A program made the translations under genes and the position numbers. From an uncultured bacterium (GTDB taxonomy: Bacteria > Bacteroidota > Bacteroidia > Bacteroidales > Marinifilaceae): 7,108 bases of DNA. Numbering within the stretch: the first letter of the stretch is position 1; every line of letters begins with the position of its first letter. Below are positions 1-5,945 of the stretch, piece after piece. The stretch lies in the NCBI GenBank assembly GCA_905215395.1, contig CAJMQA010000182.1, positions 1 through 7,108 on the forward strand, read 5' to 3'. The notes below the pieces were generated by a model, which did not search any database, was not told where the DNA came from, and was given only the letters and a program-made list of their open reading frames with translations.

Positions 1-313
1 CGTATAAATGGCAGGTTTGCCTTATGAAATCGGCGTATTGAGCAATTTGAACTGCAAACTCTGTCCAATGTTGAACTGCTTCACATACTTTCCGCATTTC
101 CTGACGGGAGTATTTGGTGTTCAGAATAAAGTGGGAAGAAGCCTGGTGGATTTCTTTGATACCGACCGACCAGTCCCTGTCTAGGATTTCGAGTAATTGT
201 TGCATTTTCTCGATTTCGTCCAGTAATGACAGATCTGTCATTATTTTTTTTTCACTTCCAAATTGTTTTATACTTTGGAGTAAGAGTGCAAAATGTTCAG
301 TTTCTTTTTCCAT
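1..313 (-). CDS. Hypothetical protein, N-terminal part (runs off the left edge)
   Basis: An uninterrupted minus-strand frame starts with ATG at 313 (MEKETEHFALLLQSIKQF...) and stays open for 104 codons to the window edge, so the C-terminus is missing. I do not recognise the family. The visible part is soluble, charged and looks mostly helical, with a Leu/Glu/Lys-rich stretch at residues 28-48 (LSLLDEIEKMQQLLEILDRD) that could form a short coiled coil, then a segment rich in Trp, His and Gln. There is no signal peptide or membrane segment. It is divergent from the XRE regulator at 414-653 and shares a 100-bp control region with it, so the regulator may govern it. A second in-frame Met at residue 25 is a possible later start. 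That this is a real gene rests on the open frame and the divergent layout; its function is unknown. Confidence 0.6.
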   Translation of the reverse strand, partial: MEKETEHFALLLQSIKQFGSEKKIMTDLSLLDEIEKMQQLLEILDRDWSVGIKEIHQASSHFILNTKYSRQEMRKVCEAVQHWTEFAVQIAQYADFIRQTCHLY

Positions 314-315
314 GC

Positions 316-364
316 GATAGTAAAATAGTTTAAAGTGAATAAAATTTCTACTGCAATAGTAGAA
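316..364. promoter_or_regulatory. Candidate operator: inverted repeat between divergent genes
   Basis: Positions 346-352 (TTCTACT) and 358-364 (AGTAGAA) form a perfect 7-bp inverted repeat around a 5-bp spacer (GCAAT). It lies between the start of the unknown minus-strand gene (313) and the XRE regulator (414). A related half site, GATAGTAAAA at 316-325, matches AATAGTAGAA at 355-364 in 8 of 10 bases and sits directly at the start of the minus-strand gene. XRE-type proteins usually bind such short dyads as dimers and often repress their own divergent promoter, so this is the best operator candidate in the window. No full Bacteroidetes promoter match was found in the gap, and binding is inferred. 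Confidence 0.4.
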
Positions 365-413
365 GAGTACGTATGTAAAATATCGGTTTATTCGTATCGT
401 TTAATTTGCTCCT

Positions 414-653
414 ATGAAATCAGATATTGATATTTATGTTATAAATGCGGTTCGTAAACGTCGGGAAACTTTAGGAATCAGTCAGGAAGCTCTTTCGTAT
501 CGTATCGGACGTTGCGGAAGTTTCATCGGTAATATTGAAAGTGGAACGCGGAAATACAGTATTCTTCATTTAAATCTGATTGCTTTGGAATTGAAATGTT
601 CCATCCGGGATTTTTTTCCGGAACAGCCTTTAACCGAAAGAAAATCTTATTGA
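414..653 (+). CDS. Small XRE-family helix-turn-helix regulator
   Basis: A 79-residue protein made almost only of one Cro/C1-type DNA-binding domain. Residues 8-20 form the first helix (arginine-rich, VRKRRETLG). ISQEALSYRIG (22-32) is the supporting helix, and GSFIGNIESGTRKYS (35-49) carries the recognition helix with the typical IESG ending. LHLNLIALELKCSIRDFF (51-68) is the closing helix pair. There is no effector or oligomerisation domain, as in many small phage-, plasmid- or toxin-antitoxin-related regulators. The ATG at 414 is the only sensible start because an in-frame TAA lies at 402-404. No Shine-Dalgarno sequence is visible. It is divergent from the unknown gene at 1-313 with a palindrome in between, which suggests local or self-regulation. 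It could instead be an orphan regulator; its targets are unknown. Confidence 0.85.
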   Translation: MKSDIDIYVINAVRKRRETLGISQEALSYRIGRCGSFIGNIESGTRKYSILHLNLIALELKCSIRDFFPEQPLTERKSY

Positions 654-791
654 GTTTCAGTGATGTAATCCATAATCAAAACGTATGTAAATTAATTTTA
701 CAAATATAACATAATGTTTGGACTTTCCAAATTTGTTTATATGGAGTGTTCGGATATTGTGGTATTGAAATGGAATGAGTAAGTTTGCAGT
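654..791. other. Intergenic region before pnuT, without a TPP riboswitch
   Basis: This 138-bp AT-rich gap separates the XRE gene from pnuT. It holds a 6-bp inverted repeat, TTTGGA (717-722) and TCCAAA (726-731), running into the 8-bp palindrome CAAATTTG (728-735), and the promoter-like element listed separately. I looked for the conserved TPP-riboswitch (THI element) parts, notably CTGAGA and the GGATAATGCCAGCGTAGG-like block, and found none. No strong terminator follows the XRE stop codon, so read-through from the XRE gene is possible. Confidence 0.5.
756..787 (+). promoter_or_regulatory. Possible Bacteroidetes-type promoter of pnuT
   Basis: TAAGTTTG at 780-787 is an exact match to the Bacteroides -7 consensus TAnnTTTG. 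The upstream element is weak: ATTG at 756-759 is one base off TTTG with a 20-bp spacer. Transcription from here would begin around 792-795, making the ATG at 792 leaderless or favouring the second in-frame ATG at 807. Eight-base matches like this occur by chance, so this is tentative. Confidence 0.3.
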
Positions 792-1391
792 ATGGAGATC
801 ATAGGAATGGAACGGTTGCTGGAGTATTTCGGAGTCTTGACAGGAATTGTCTATCTTATACTGGAAATTTATCAGCATAGAGGTATGTGGGTTGTCGGTT
901 TTCTGACTTCCTTTCTGTATGTTTTTGTCTTTTTCTTTTCTAAGTTTTATGCCGATATGAGTCTGAATATTTATTATGTCTGTATCAGTGTATATGGATT
1001 CCGGCAATGGAGAAAGAAAGGAAATCCGGACGTTGCGGATACCGGAATTACTTATGCTCACTTGAATGGGCGGTTATTATCAGGTATTGTGCCGGTTACT
1101 TCAGCTTTATTCGGACTCCTTTATTATGTGTTGTCGGGATGGACCGATTCACCTGTACCTGCGGGGGATGCTTTTACGACGGCTTTAAGTATTACGGCAA
1201 CCTGGATGCTGGCACGGAAAATTCTTGAACATTGGTGGTTTTGGGTAGTTATCAATTTTGTTTCTATGTTTTTGTATTATCAGCGGGGGCTATTTCCTAC
1301 CTGTTTTTTATTTTTTTGTTATGGAGTACTGGCAATTGTGGGATGGGTGAATTGGAAAAAGAAAGGAGTATTGAATGTTGGAAAAGTATAA
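792..1391 (+). CDS. pnuT: PnuC-family vitamin transporter, probably thiamine-type PnuT
   Basis: A 199-residue integral membrane protein of the PnuC family, facilitated-diffusion channels for nicotinamide riboside, thiamine or riboflavin that rely on phosphorylation inside the cell to trap the substrate. About seven hydrophobic segments are visible (near residues 11-27, 33-50, 56-72, 96-116, 126-143, 148-163 and 168-187). Family-typical features are the YLxLE stretch in helix 1 (21-25), KFYADMSLNIYY (51-62) and the Trp-rich EHWWFWVVIN (146-155), part of the substrate region in PnuC proteins. Thiamine is preferred as the substrate because the thiamine pyrophosphokinase gene overlaps its end by 17 nt, as in the Bacteroides pnuT-TPK arrangement. 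Nicotinamide riboside is the main alternative. ATG 807 (MERLLEYFGVLTG) is also a plausible start: it fits the usual PnuC N-terminus and has GGAG nine bases ahead. Confidence 0.88.
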   Translation: MEIIGMERLLEYFGVLTGIVYLILEIYQHRGMWVVGFLTSFLYVFVFFFSKFYADMSLNIYYVCISVYGFRQWRKKGNPDVADTGITYAHLNGRLLSGIVPVTSALFGLLYYVLSGWTDSPVPAGDAFTTALSITATWMLARKILEHWWFWVVINFVSMFLYYQRGLFPTCFLFFCYGVLAIVGWVNWKKKGVLNVGKV

Positions 1392-2001
1392 ATGCATAGT
1401 TGTAGCCAACGGTTTATTTCCATCGGGGGAACTGGCTTTGCGGATGTTGCGGGAAGCAGAATTTGTTATTGCTTGTGACGGGGCGGTGATGGAGGTTGAA
1501 AAGTACCGGGTTCCGGATATGATTGTGGGGGATTTGGATAGTTTACCTGAGGAGATATACCGGAAGTATACCGGTCGTTTATATCAGGTAAATGAGCAGG
1601 AAACCAACGATTTGACAAAGGCCATGAATTATGCGTGCAGGCATGGATTCCGGGAGGTTTTGATTCTGGGGGCAACGGGTTTACGGGAAGATCATACGCT
1701 GGGAAATATTTCCCTGTTATTGGAGTATGCTTCCGGTTTTGACTGTGTGGAAATGTTGTCTGATTTCGGAATTATGACCCCTTTGCTTGGGTCAGCAACT
1801 TTAGAATCCTGGCCGGGACAACAGGTCTCTTTATTTTCTTTGTATCCGCATGGATATATTTCTGTTTCCGGTTTGCGTTATCCTATTCAGAACCGCCGGT
1901 TATTGTATTGGTGGGAGGCGACTTTAAATGAGGCTCTGGAAGAGAAGTTTTCTGTTTCCTTGTCTGAGGGAGCCAAGGTGATTGTCTATAGGAAATTATA
2001 A
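1375..2001 (+). CDS. thiN: Thiamine pyrophosphokinase
   Basis: A 208-residue cytoplasmic enzyme that transfers pyrophosphate from ATP to thiamine, giving thiamine pyrophosphate (EC 2.7.6.2). The N-terminal catalytic domain shows the family signatures in order: VVANG (9-13), CDGA (34-37), PDMIVGDLDS (47-56) with the metal-binding acidic residues, QETNDLTKA (75-83), and GATGLREDHTLGN (99-111). Residues from about 130 on match the TPK C-terminal beta-rich thiamine-binding domain. Length is normal. The ATG at 1375 lies inside pnuT and is preceded by AAGGAG (1363-1368) with a 6-nt gap, an unusually good Shine-Dalgarno for this phylum, consistent with reinitiation or translational coupling. With pnuT it forms a salvage pair: uptake followed by metabolic trapping. 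Bacterial names in use include thiN and tnr3-like; the function is firmer than the symbol. Confidence 0.92.
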   Translation: MLEKYKCIVVANGLFPSGELALRMLREAEFVIACDGAVMEVEKYRVPDMIVGDLDSLPEEIYRKYTGRLYQVNEQETNDLTKAMNYACRHGFREVLILGATGLREDHTLGNISLLLEYASGFDCVEMLSDFGIMTPLLGSATLESWPGQQVSLFSLYPHGYISVSGLRYPIQNRRLLYWWEATLNEALEEKFSVSLSEGAKVIVYRKL

Positions 2002-2036
2002 TCTTCCGGATGGAAAACCACCCGGAAGATTTATTG
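2001..2036. terminator. Hairpin terminator between the convergent TPK and clpX genes
   Basis: ATCTTCCGG (2001-2009) pairs perfectly with CCGGAAGAT (2022-2030). Inside are one A/C mismatch and a further TGG/CCA pairing around an AAAA loop. TTTATT follows on the plus strand, giving a rho-independent terminator that starts at the TPK stop codon. The same stem lies 13 nt beyond the clpX stop on the minus strand, where the downstream tract (TATAATTT) is only moderately T-rich, so it may serve both genes. Confidence 0.8.
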
Positions 2037-2042
2037 TGCTAA

Positions 2043-3257
2043 TCAGGCTCTTAATTTTTGTGCGCTGATCTTATTCATTTTTTCAGCGGCATAAGCTTGG
2101 GTGATGACAATATCCTTTTTGTTTTGAGAAGGCATTTCAAACATCAGGTCAGTCATAATTGCTTCACAGATGGAACGCAGGCCTCTCGCACCCAGACGGA
2201 ATTCTATCGCTTTATCAACAATGTATTCGTATACTTCCTCATCAAATTTCAAATTAATTCCATCCAGTTCAAAGAGTTTAATGTATTGACGAATAATAGC
2301 ATTTTTCGGTTCTGTCAGGATATTACGTAAAGCCTGGCGGTCTAAAGGTTCCAGGTAAGTCAGTACCGGAAGGCGTCCGATGATCTCCGGAATCAGGCCG
2401 AAAGATTTTAGATCCTGAGGTGCGATATATTGAAGGAAGTTTTCCCTGTCTATTTTTTCGGCTGTCTGGCTGGCATGAAAACCGACGACCATGGTATTCA
2501 TTCGGGCAGCAATTTTTTTCTCTATGCCGTCAAAGGCTCCTCCACAGATGAAGAGGATATTTTTGGTGTTTACCGGTATCATTTTCTGGTCCGGATGTTT
2601 CCGGCCTCCCTGAGGTGGGACGTTAACAATTGAACCTTCCAGCAATTTCAGTAAACCTTGTTGCACACCTTCACCGCTGACATCGCGGGTGATGGAAGGA
2701 TTGTCGCCTTTCCGGGCTATTTTGTCGAGTTCATCGATGAATACAATCCCTTTTTCGGCAGCTTCCACGTCGTAATCTGCAGCCTGTAACAGCCTGGTGA
2801 GGATGGATTCAATGTCTTCTCCCACATAACCTGCTTCGGTAAGGACTGTGGCGTCTACAATGGTAAACGGCACGTGTAACATTTTGGCAATCGTACGTGC
2901 CAGTAAGGTTTTTCCGGTTCCTGTGCGTCCCACCATGACGATGTTGGATTTTTCGATTTCCACATCATCTTTTCCTGCCTTATGCAACAGACGTTTGTAG
3001 TGGTTATATACTGCAACGGCCAGATGTTTTTTCGCTTCATCCTGACCGATGACATATTGATCCAGAAAGGATTTGATCTCTATTGGCTTTTTGACTTCAA
3101 TATGATCCAGGTTGAGTGTCGATTTACTCTTCATTTCTTCCTGAACGATGTCATAAGCCTGTGATGCACATTCATCACAGATAAAGCCATCAGTTCCGGC
3201 AATCAGTAAGTTAACTTCGTTGCGGGTACGTCCGCAGAATGAACATTTATCTTGCAT
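2043..3257 (-). CDS. clpX: ATP-dependent Clp protease ATP-binding subunit ClpX
   Basis: A 404-residue AAA+ unfoldase that recognises, unfolds and threads substrates into ClpP. The N-terminal zinc domain has C5/C8 and C27/C30. The AAA+ module follows: Walker A GRTGTGKT (110-117), pore loop GYVG (143-146), Walker B IVFIDE (171-176), the RKH loop (219-221), arginine finger R295 in EIIGRLPV, and sensor 2 GARGLR (356-361). The ClpP-contact loop reads VGF (258-260) in place of the commonly cited IGF. Walker A has Arg where many ClpX proteins have Pro (GPTGSGKT); the general GxxxxGKT pattern is kept, so activity is expected. Length is normal. It lies 9 nt downstream of clpP, in the same operon and presumably on the same transcript. 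The cell should use it for quality control and regulated proteolysis. Confidence 0.98.
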   Translation of the reverse strand: MQDKCSFCGRTRNEVNLLIAGTDGFICDECASQAYDIVQEEMKSKSTLNLDHIEVKKPIEIKSFLDQYVIGQDEAKKHLAVAVYNHYKRLLHKAGKDDVEIEKSNIVMVGRTGTGKTLLARTIAKMLHVPFTIVDATVLTEAGYVGEDIESILTRLLQAADYDVEAAEKGIVFIDELDKIARKGDNPSITRDVSGEGVQQGLLKLLEGSIVNVPPQGGRKHPDQKMIPVNTKNILFICGGAFDGIEKKIAARMNTMVVGFHASQTAEKIDRENFLQYIAPQDLKSFGLIPEIIGRLPVLTYLEPLDRQALRNILTEPKNAIIRQYIKLFELDGINLKFDEEVYEYIVDKAIEFRLGARGLRSICEAIMTDLMFEMPSQNKKDIVITQAYAAEKMNKISAQKLRA

Positions 3258-3266
3258 GCCTGGTTT

Positions 3267-3944
3267 TTATTTTTTCTCTCTTCTTAATATGGAGTCTATC
3301 ATACCATATTCTTTTGCTTCTTCAGCTGTCATCCAATAATCCCGGTCTGAATCTTTTTCCACTTTTTTAAATGGCTGTCCGGAATGTTCAGAAATAATGG
3401 TGTATAGTTCTTTTTTCAGTTTTTGTACTTCCCGGGAAGTGATTTCGATATCTGAAGCTTGTCCCTGCACTCCGCTCATCGGCTGATGGATCATGATCCG
3501 GGAATGGGTCAGGGCAGAGCGCTTACCTTTAGTTCCGGCTGTCATCAGGACAGCTGCCATAGAAGCTGCGAGACCGGTACAGATGGTAGCAACATCACAA
3601 TTGATATATTGCGTGGTATCGTAAATTCCTAAACCGGCATAGATTGAACCTCCCGGGCTATTGAAATAAAGCTGTATATCCCGGCCCGGATCTGCTGTTT
3701 CGAGGAATAACAATTGAGCCATGATGATATTGGCTACATCGTCGTCGATGGGCACTCCTAAAAAGATGATACGATCCATCATCAAACGGGAGAAAACGTC
3801 CATTGTGGCAATGTTCAGTTGTCTTTCTTCAATAATGTTCGGAGTGATATAACTATTGGTGGCCGTTTGAAAGCGATGCAGATTCAGACTGCTGATACCC
3901 TTGTGTCCGACGGCGTATTTTTTAAATTCATCTTGTAGGATCAT
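3267..3944 (-). CDS. clpP: ATP-dependent Clp protease proteolytic subunit ClpP
   Basis: A serine protease that forms the barrel-shaped proteolytic core of ClpXP. Counting from the ATG at 3944 (MILQDEFKKYAVGHKG, 225 residues), the catalytic triad is S128 in GLAASMAAV, H153 in RIMIHQP and D202 in SDRDYWM. The FNSPGGSIYAG oxyanion-loop region and the GYGMIDSIL-like C-terminus (EYGMIDSILRR) are also present. The frame extends 7 codons further to a TTG at 3965. I prefer the ATG for two reasons: the shorter N-terminus resembles Bacteroides ClpP proteins, and a promoter match at 3970-4000 would place the transcript start at or downstream of the TTG. There is no Shine-Dalgarno, only an A-rich leader. 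clpX follows after 9 nt. Trigger factor, often found upstream in this phylum, is absent. Confidence 0.97.
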   Translation of the reverse strand: MILQDEFKKYAVGHKGISSLNLHRFQTATNSYITPNIIEERQLNIATMDVFSRLMMDRIIFLGVPIDDDVANIIMAQLLFLETADPGRDIQLYFNSPGGSIYAGLGIYDTTQYINCDVATICTGLAASMAAVLMTAGTKGKRSALTHSRIMIHQPMSGVQGQASDIEITSREVQKLKKELYTIISEHSGQPFKKVEKDSDRDYWMTAEEAKEYGMIDSILRREKK

Positions 3945-3969
3945 AATGTTTTTATTAGTTTTCAAGCTG

Positions 3970-4000
3970 CTAAATTACAAAAAAGCAGGCAAAGAACAAA
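3970..4000 (-). promoter_or_regulatory. Candidate promoter of clpP-clpX
   Basis: On the minus strand TTTG (4000-3997) is followed by a 19-bp spacer and TAATTTAG (3977-3970), which matches the Bacteroides -7 consensus TAnnTTTG in all but one fixed position. The layout agrees with the known -33/-7 spacing. Transcription would start near 3963, leaving an approximately 20-nt A-rich leader before the ATG at 3944. It lies downstream of the crcB terminator, so clpPX would be an independent transcription unit. Confidence 0.5.
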
Positions 4001-4111
4001 TTATTTACTTGGTTTCAGGTTTGCCCGGACAGAGCGGTTTCCGGGATCGTATTAGAAGATGGGGAAAATAATGCAGACTGTAAACAGATGCTGGATAAAT
4101 TGGAAGGGAAT

Positions 4112-4140
4112 AAAAATAGCGAACATAGTTCGCTATTTTT
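4112..4140 (-). terminator. Strong terminator after crcB
   Basis: AAAAATAGCGAA (4112-4123) and TTCGCTATTTTT (4129-4140) form a perfect 12-bp stem; the CATAG loop allows one more C-G pair. A/T tracts on both sides make it look like a bidirectional rho-independent terminator. On the minus strand the stem begins immediately at the crcB stop codon (4142-4140), so it closes the ureD-transporter-MFS-crcB unit and insulates clpP. Confidence 0.85.
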
Positions 4141-4517
4141 TACGCAGCCTTGATCAGGCTACGACCTAACCAAACCAATACAATACCCAATACGATACTC
4201 AAAATGAGGTAAGTGGAAAAATATCCCCAGTGTTTATTTTGCATGAGTAAATACATATCATCTGCAAAAGAGGAGAATGTGGTAAAACCTCCGCAAAATC
4301 CGGTTATCAGGAATATGTTCATATTGGTAGAGATCAGATGGGCTTTTTCTGCCATTCCGAAAAAGATACCAATGACGAAACTACCGATAATATTCACCGC
4401 GAACGTGCCCCATGGGAAAGGGGAGGAAAAAATGTGATGGGCTAGTTTTCCAACCAAATAACGGAGACAGGTTCCGATAAAACCTCCTGCCCCGGCAATC
4501 AACATAGCTTTGAACAT
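4140..4517 (-). CDS. crcB: Fluoride ion channel CrcB/Fluc
   Basis: A 125-residue membrane protein of the CrcB (Fluc) family. These form dual-topology dimers in the inner membrane that let toxic fluoride leave the cell and bind a central structural Na+. Four hydrophobic segments are visible. Family motifs are GGFIGTCLRY (11-20, with the conserved Arg19), GTFAVNIIGSF (37-47, with Asn42 in the pore region), and GFCGGFTTFSSF (73-84), whose two Phe of TTFSSF correspond to the fluoride-coordinating Phe box. Length is typical. It starts 33 nt after the MFS stop and is probably the last gene of that transcript. I looked for a fluoride riboswitch in the short gap and saw none. A role in the urease cluster is not evident, so it may simply be a passenger. 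Confidence 0.95.
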   Translation of the reverse strand: MFKAMLIAGAGGFIGTCLRYLVGKLAHHIFSSPFPWGTFAVNIIGSFVIGIFFGMAEKAHLISTNMNIFLITGFCGGFTTFSSFADDMYLLMQNKHWGYFSTYLILSIVLGIVLVWLGRSLIKAA

Positions 4518-4550
4518 GGTTTTTTATTTTAAAGTTAAACATAAGTAAAT

Positions 4551-5930
4551 TCACTTTTCTTGGGGGAATTTTTTTAATACCCGGGGACCGGTCCATAAAG
4601 TGATGATACCTCCCGATAGTAGGATAGCTATTGCAACTATAAGTACCAGTTTACCACCTCCCAGTTTGAGTAGTGGGGGGATAATAAAGGTAGCAAGGAT
4701 TGCTCCTGCTTTTCCTAAAGCTGAGGCAATTCCTTCTCCGCTGGCCCGTTCTTGCAGGCTGTAGATCCGGCTGGGAAGTTCAAATGTTGATAAATGCGGT
4801 CCTGCATTCAAGGCCAGTTCAAATAACAAGAATCCACCCAGGGTGACCCAGAGAGGGGCCTGATAGATATATCCCAGTAAAGTAATGAACATACCCGCTG
4901 CACAAATGAAAAAACCGGTATATTGTGTGCGTATGATATTATAGTGCCTGACAACGGTAAGTCCCAGGATAAAGCCTAGAATGACGAAAATGTTGATATA
5001 GAGAGTAAAACGGAGTGAAACTACAACCCGTTCAAAGGCATTTCCTCCCTCCGGAATTAATCCCAGGGTTAGTAATAGTAAAGGGGTAAATATTCCGATT
5101 CCATATACTCCCATGCCCTCACAGCCCCAGGGAATACCGCTGAGTATTATACGTTTTATATTGCCGCGTGCAAAAATATCTTTGGCAGAGGTCTGGGGGC
5201 GAGTTGCCAATTCTTTTTTGTTGGCTAATTCACCGATATAAACATCGTTTCCCAGAAAATGCCTGATATTTTTTTCTGCTTCCCGGACTTTACCATGGAC
5301 GGCCAGCCATTCGGGACTTTCAACGAACCAAAAGCGGGCAAGGAACGTTGCAGCGGCACATAGAGTAAGAAAGAGGAAAAGTTGGTTCCACAATTCCGGG
5401 TTGGATGAACTTTTCAGGACATACCAAGCTATTCCTATCATCAGTATGTTCCCGACACCGGAAGATGCTTTGGAAATTCCCAGCATGGTTCGTCGCCATT
5501 TTTTTCGCATAATTTCAGACACATAGGAAGGATCAAGGGCGTAGGAACCACCGATCGCAAAACCTATGAGCAGCAGGTTGAGGGTAAGAACAAAGATAGA
5601 GTGACTGAAAAATATCCATAAAGAGGAGGCGGTGATGAATAACGGACATAAGCGAAAAAAGGACAGATAACCATATTTGTCGCTGAAATGGCCGAAAAAT
5701 AGCGATCCCAACATGATCCCGATCAAACCTGAAGAGAAAATAAATCCCTGTAGCCAGGAGGATAATTCCGGATGATGGGTGATGGCAATCAAGGGAGCGA
5801 TAACTCCAACCAGGATGGCCAGTACTCCTCCGAAAAATTGTCCTGCAGAGGCGATGATAAGGATACGGATATGCCCCCAACGCAGGGGCATGGTATCCAT
5901 ATTGTAAGAGGATGTTTGATTTTCAGCCAT
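4551..5930 (-). CDS. MFS transporter, phosphate-symporter-like C-terminus, substrate unknown
   Basis: A 459-residue inner-membrane transporter of the major facilitator superfamily with about 12 hydrophobic segments and a central cytoplasmic loop (roughly residues 205-258). The loop 2-3 motif reads GHFSDKYGY (80-88). IGGSYALDPSYVSE (126-139) sits at the usual helix 4-5 position, and VESPEWL (203-209) resembles the PESPxWL motif after helix 6. The segment from GPHLSTFELPSRIY (377-390) to SGEGIASALGKAGAI (397-411) recalls the GPN-TTF-P-E-F and GISAASGKLGA motifs of the phosphate:H+ symporter and related metabolite symporter groups. I therefore place it near those families without naming a substrate. 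It lies 15 nt after the urea transporter, so a substrate linked to urease metabolism or to a neighbouring nutrient is plausible but unproven. The ATG at 5930 fits; no frame defect is seen. Confidence 0.85.
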   Translation of the reverse strand: MAENQTSSYNMDTMPLRWGHIRILIIASAGQFFGGVLAILVGVIAPLIAITHHPELSSWLQGFIFSSGLIGIMLGSLFFGHFSDKYGYLSFFRLCPLFITASSLWIFFSHSIFVLTLNLLLIGFAIGGSYALDPSYVSEIMRKKWRRTMLGISKASSGVGNILMIGIAWYVLKSSSNPELWNQLFLFLTLCAAATFLARFWFVESPEWLAVHGKVREAEKNIRHFLGNDVYIGELANKKELATRPQTSAKDIFARGNIKRIILSGIPWGCEGMGVYGIGIFTPLLLLTLGLIPEGGNAFERVVVSLRFTLYINIFVILGFILGLTVVRHYNIIRTQYTGFFICAAGMFITLLGYIYQAPLWVTLGGFLLFELALNAGPHLSTFELPSRIYSLQERASGEGIASALGKAGAILATFIIPPLLKLGGGKLVLIVAIAILLSGGIITLWTGPRVLKKFPQEK

Positions 5931-5945
5931 ATCAGTTTATAAATT

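Noticed and set aside
114..320. 68-codon plus-strand frame in the left part
   Set aside because: It lies antisense to the longer partial gene at 1-313, is rich in Ser/Ile/Phe without any motif, and has no supporting start region.
654..791. Possible TPP riboswitch before pnuT
   Set aside because: The conserved THI-element blocks are not visible and the leader is too AT-rich for the expected stems.
657..1061. 134-codon minus-strand frame
   Set aside because: It is antisense to the clear PnuC-family gene and the composition of its product is that of a shadow frame.
4025..4046. CCCGG...CCGGG inverted repeat as a terminator
   Set aside because: Only 5 bp of stem with a 12-nt loop and no T-run; the 12-bp stem at 4112-4140 is a far better terminator.
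3974..4156. Plus-strand open frame of about 60 codons between clpP and crcB, with a protein-like stretch (PDRAVSGIVLEDGEN)
   Set aside because: It has no good start codon, runs through the terminator stem and into antisense crcB, and I recognise no family. It could be a gene remnant, but the evidence is too thin to list.
4518..4550. Possible fluoride riboswitch before crcB
   Set aside because: The gap is only 33 nt and lacks the conserved GC-rich pseudoknot sequence of the crcB motif.
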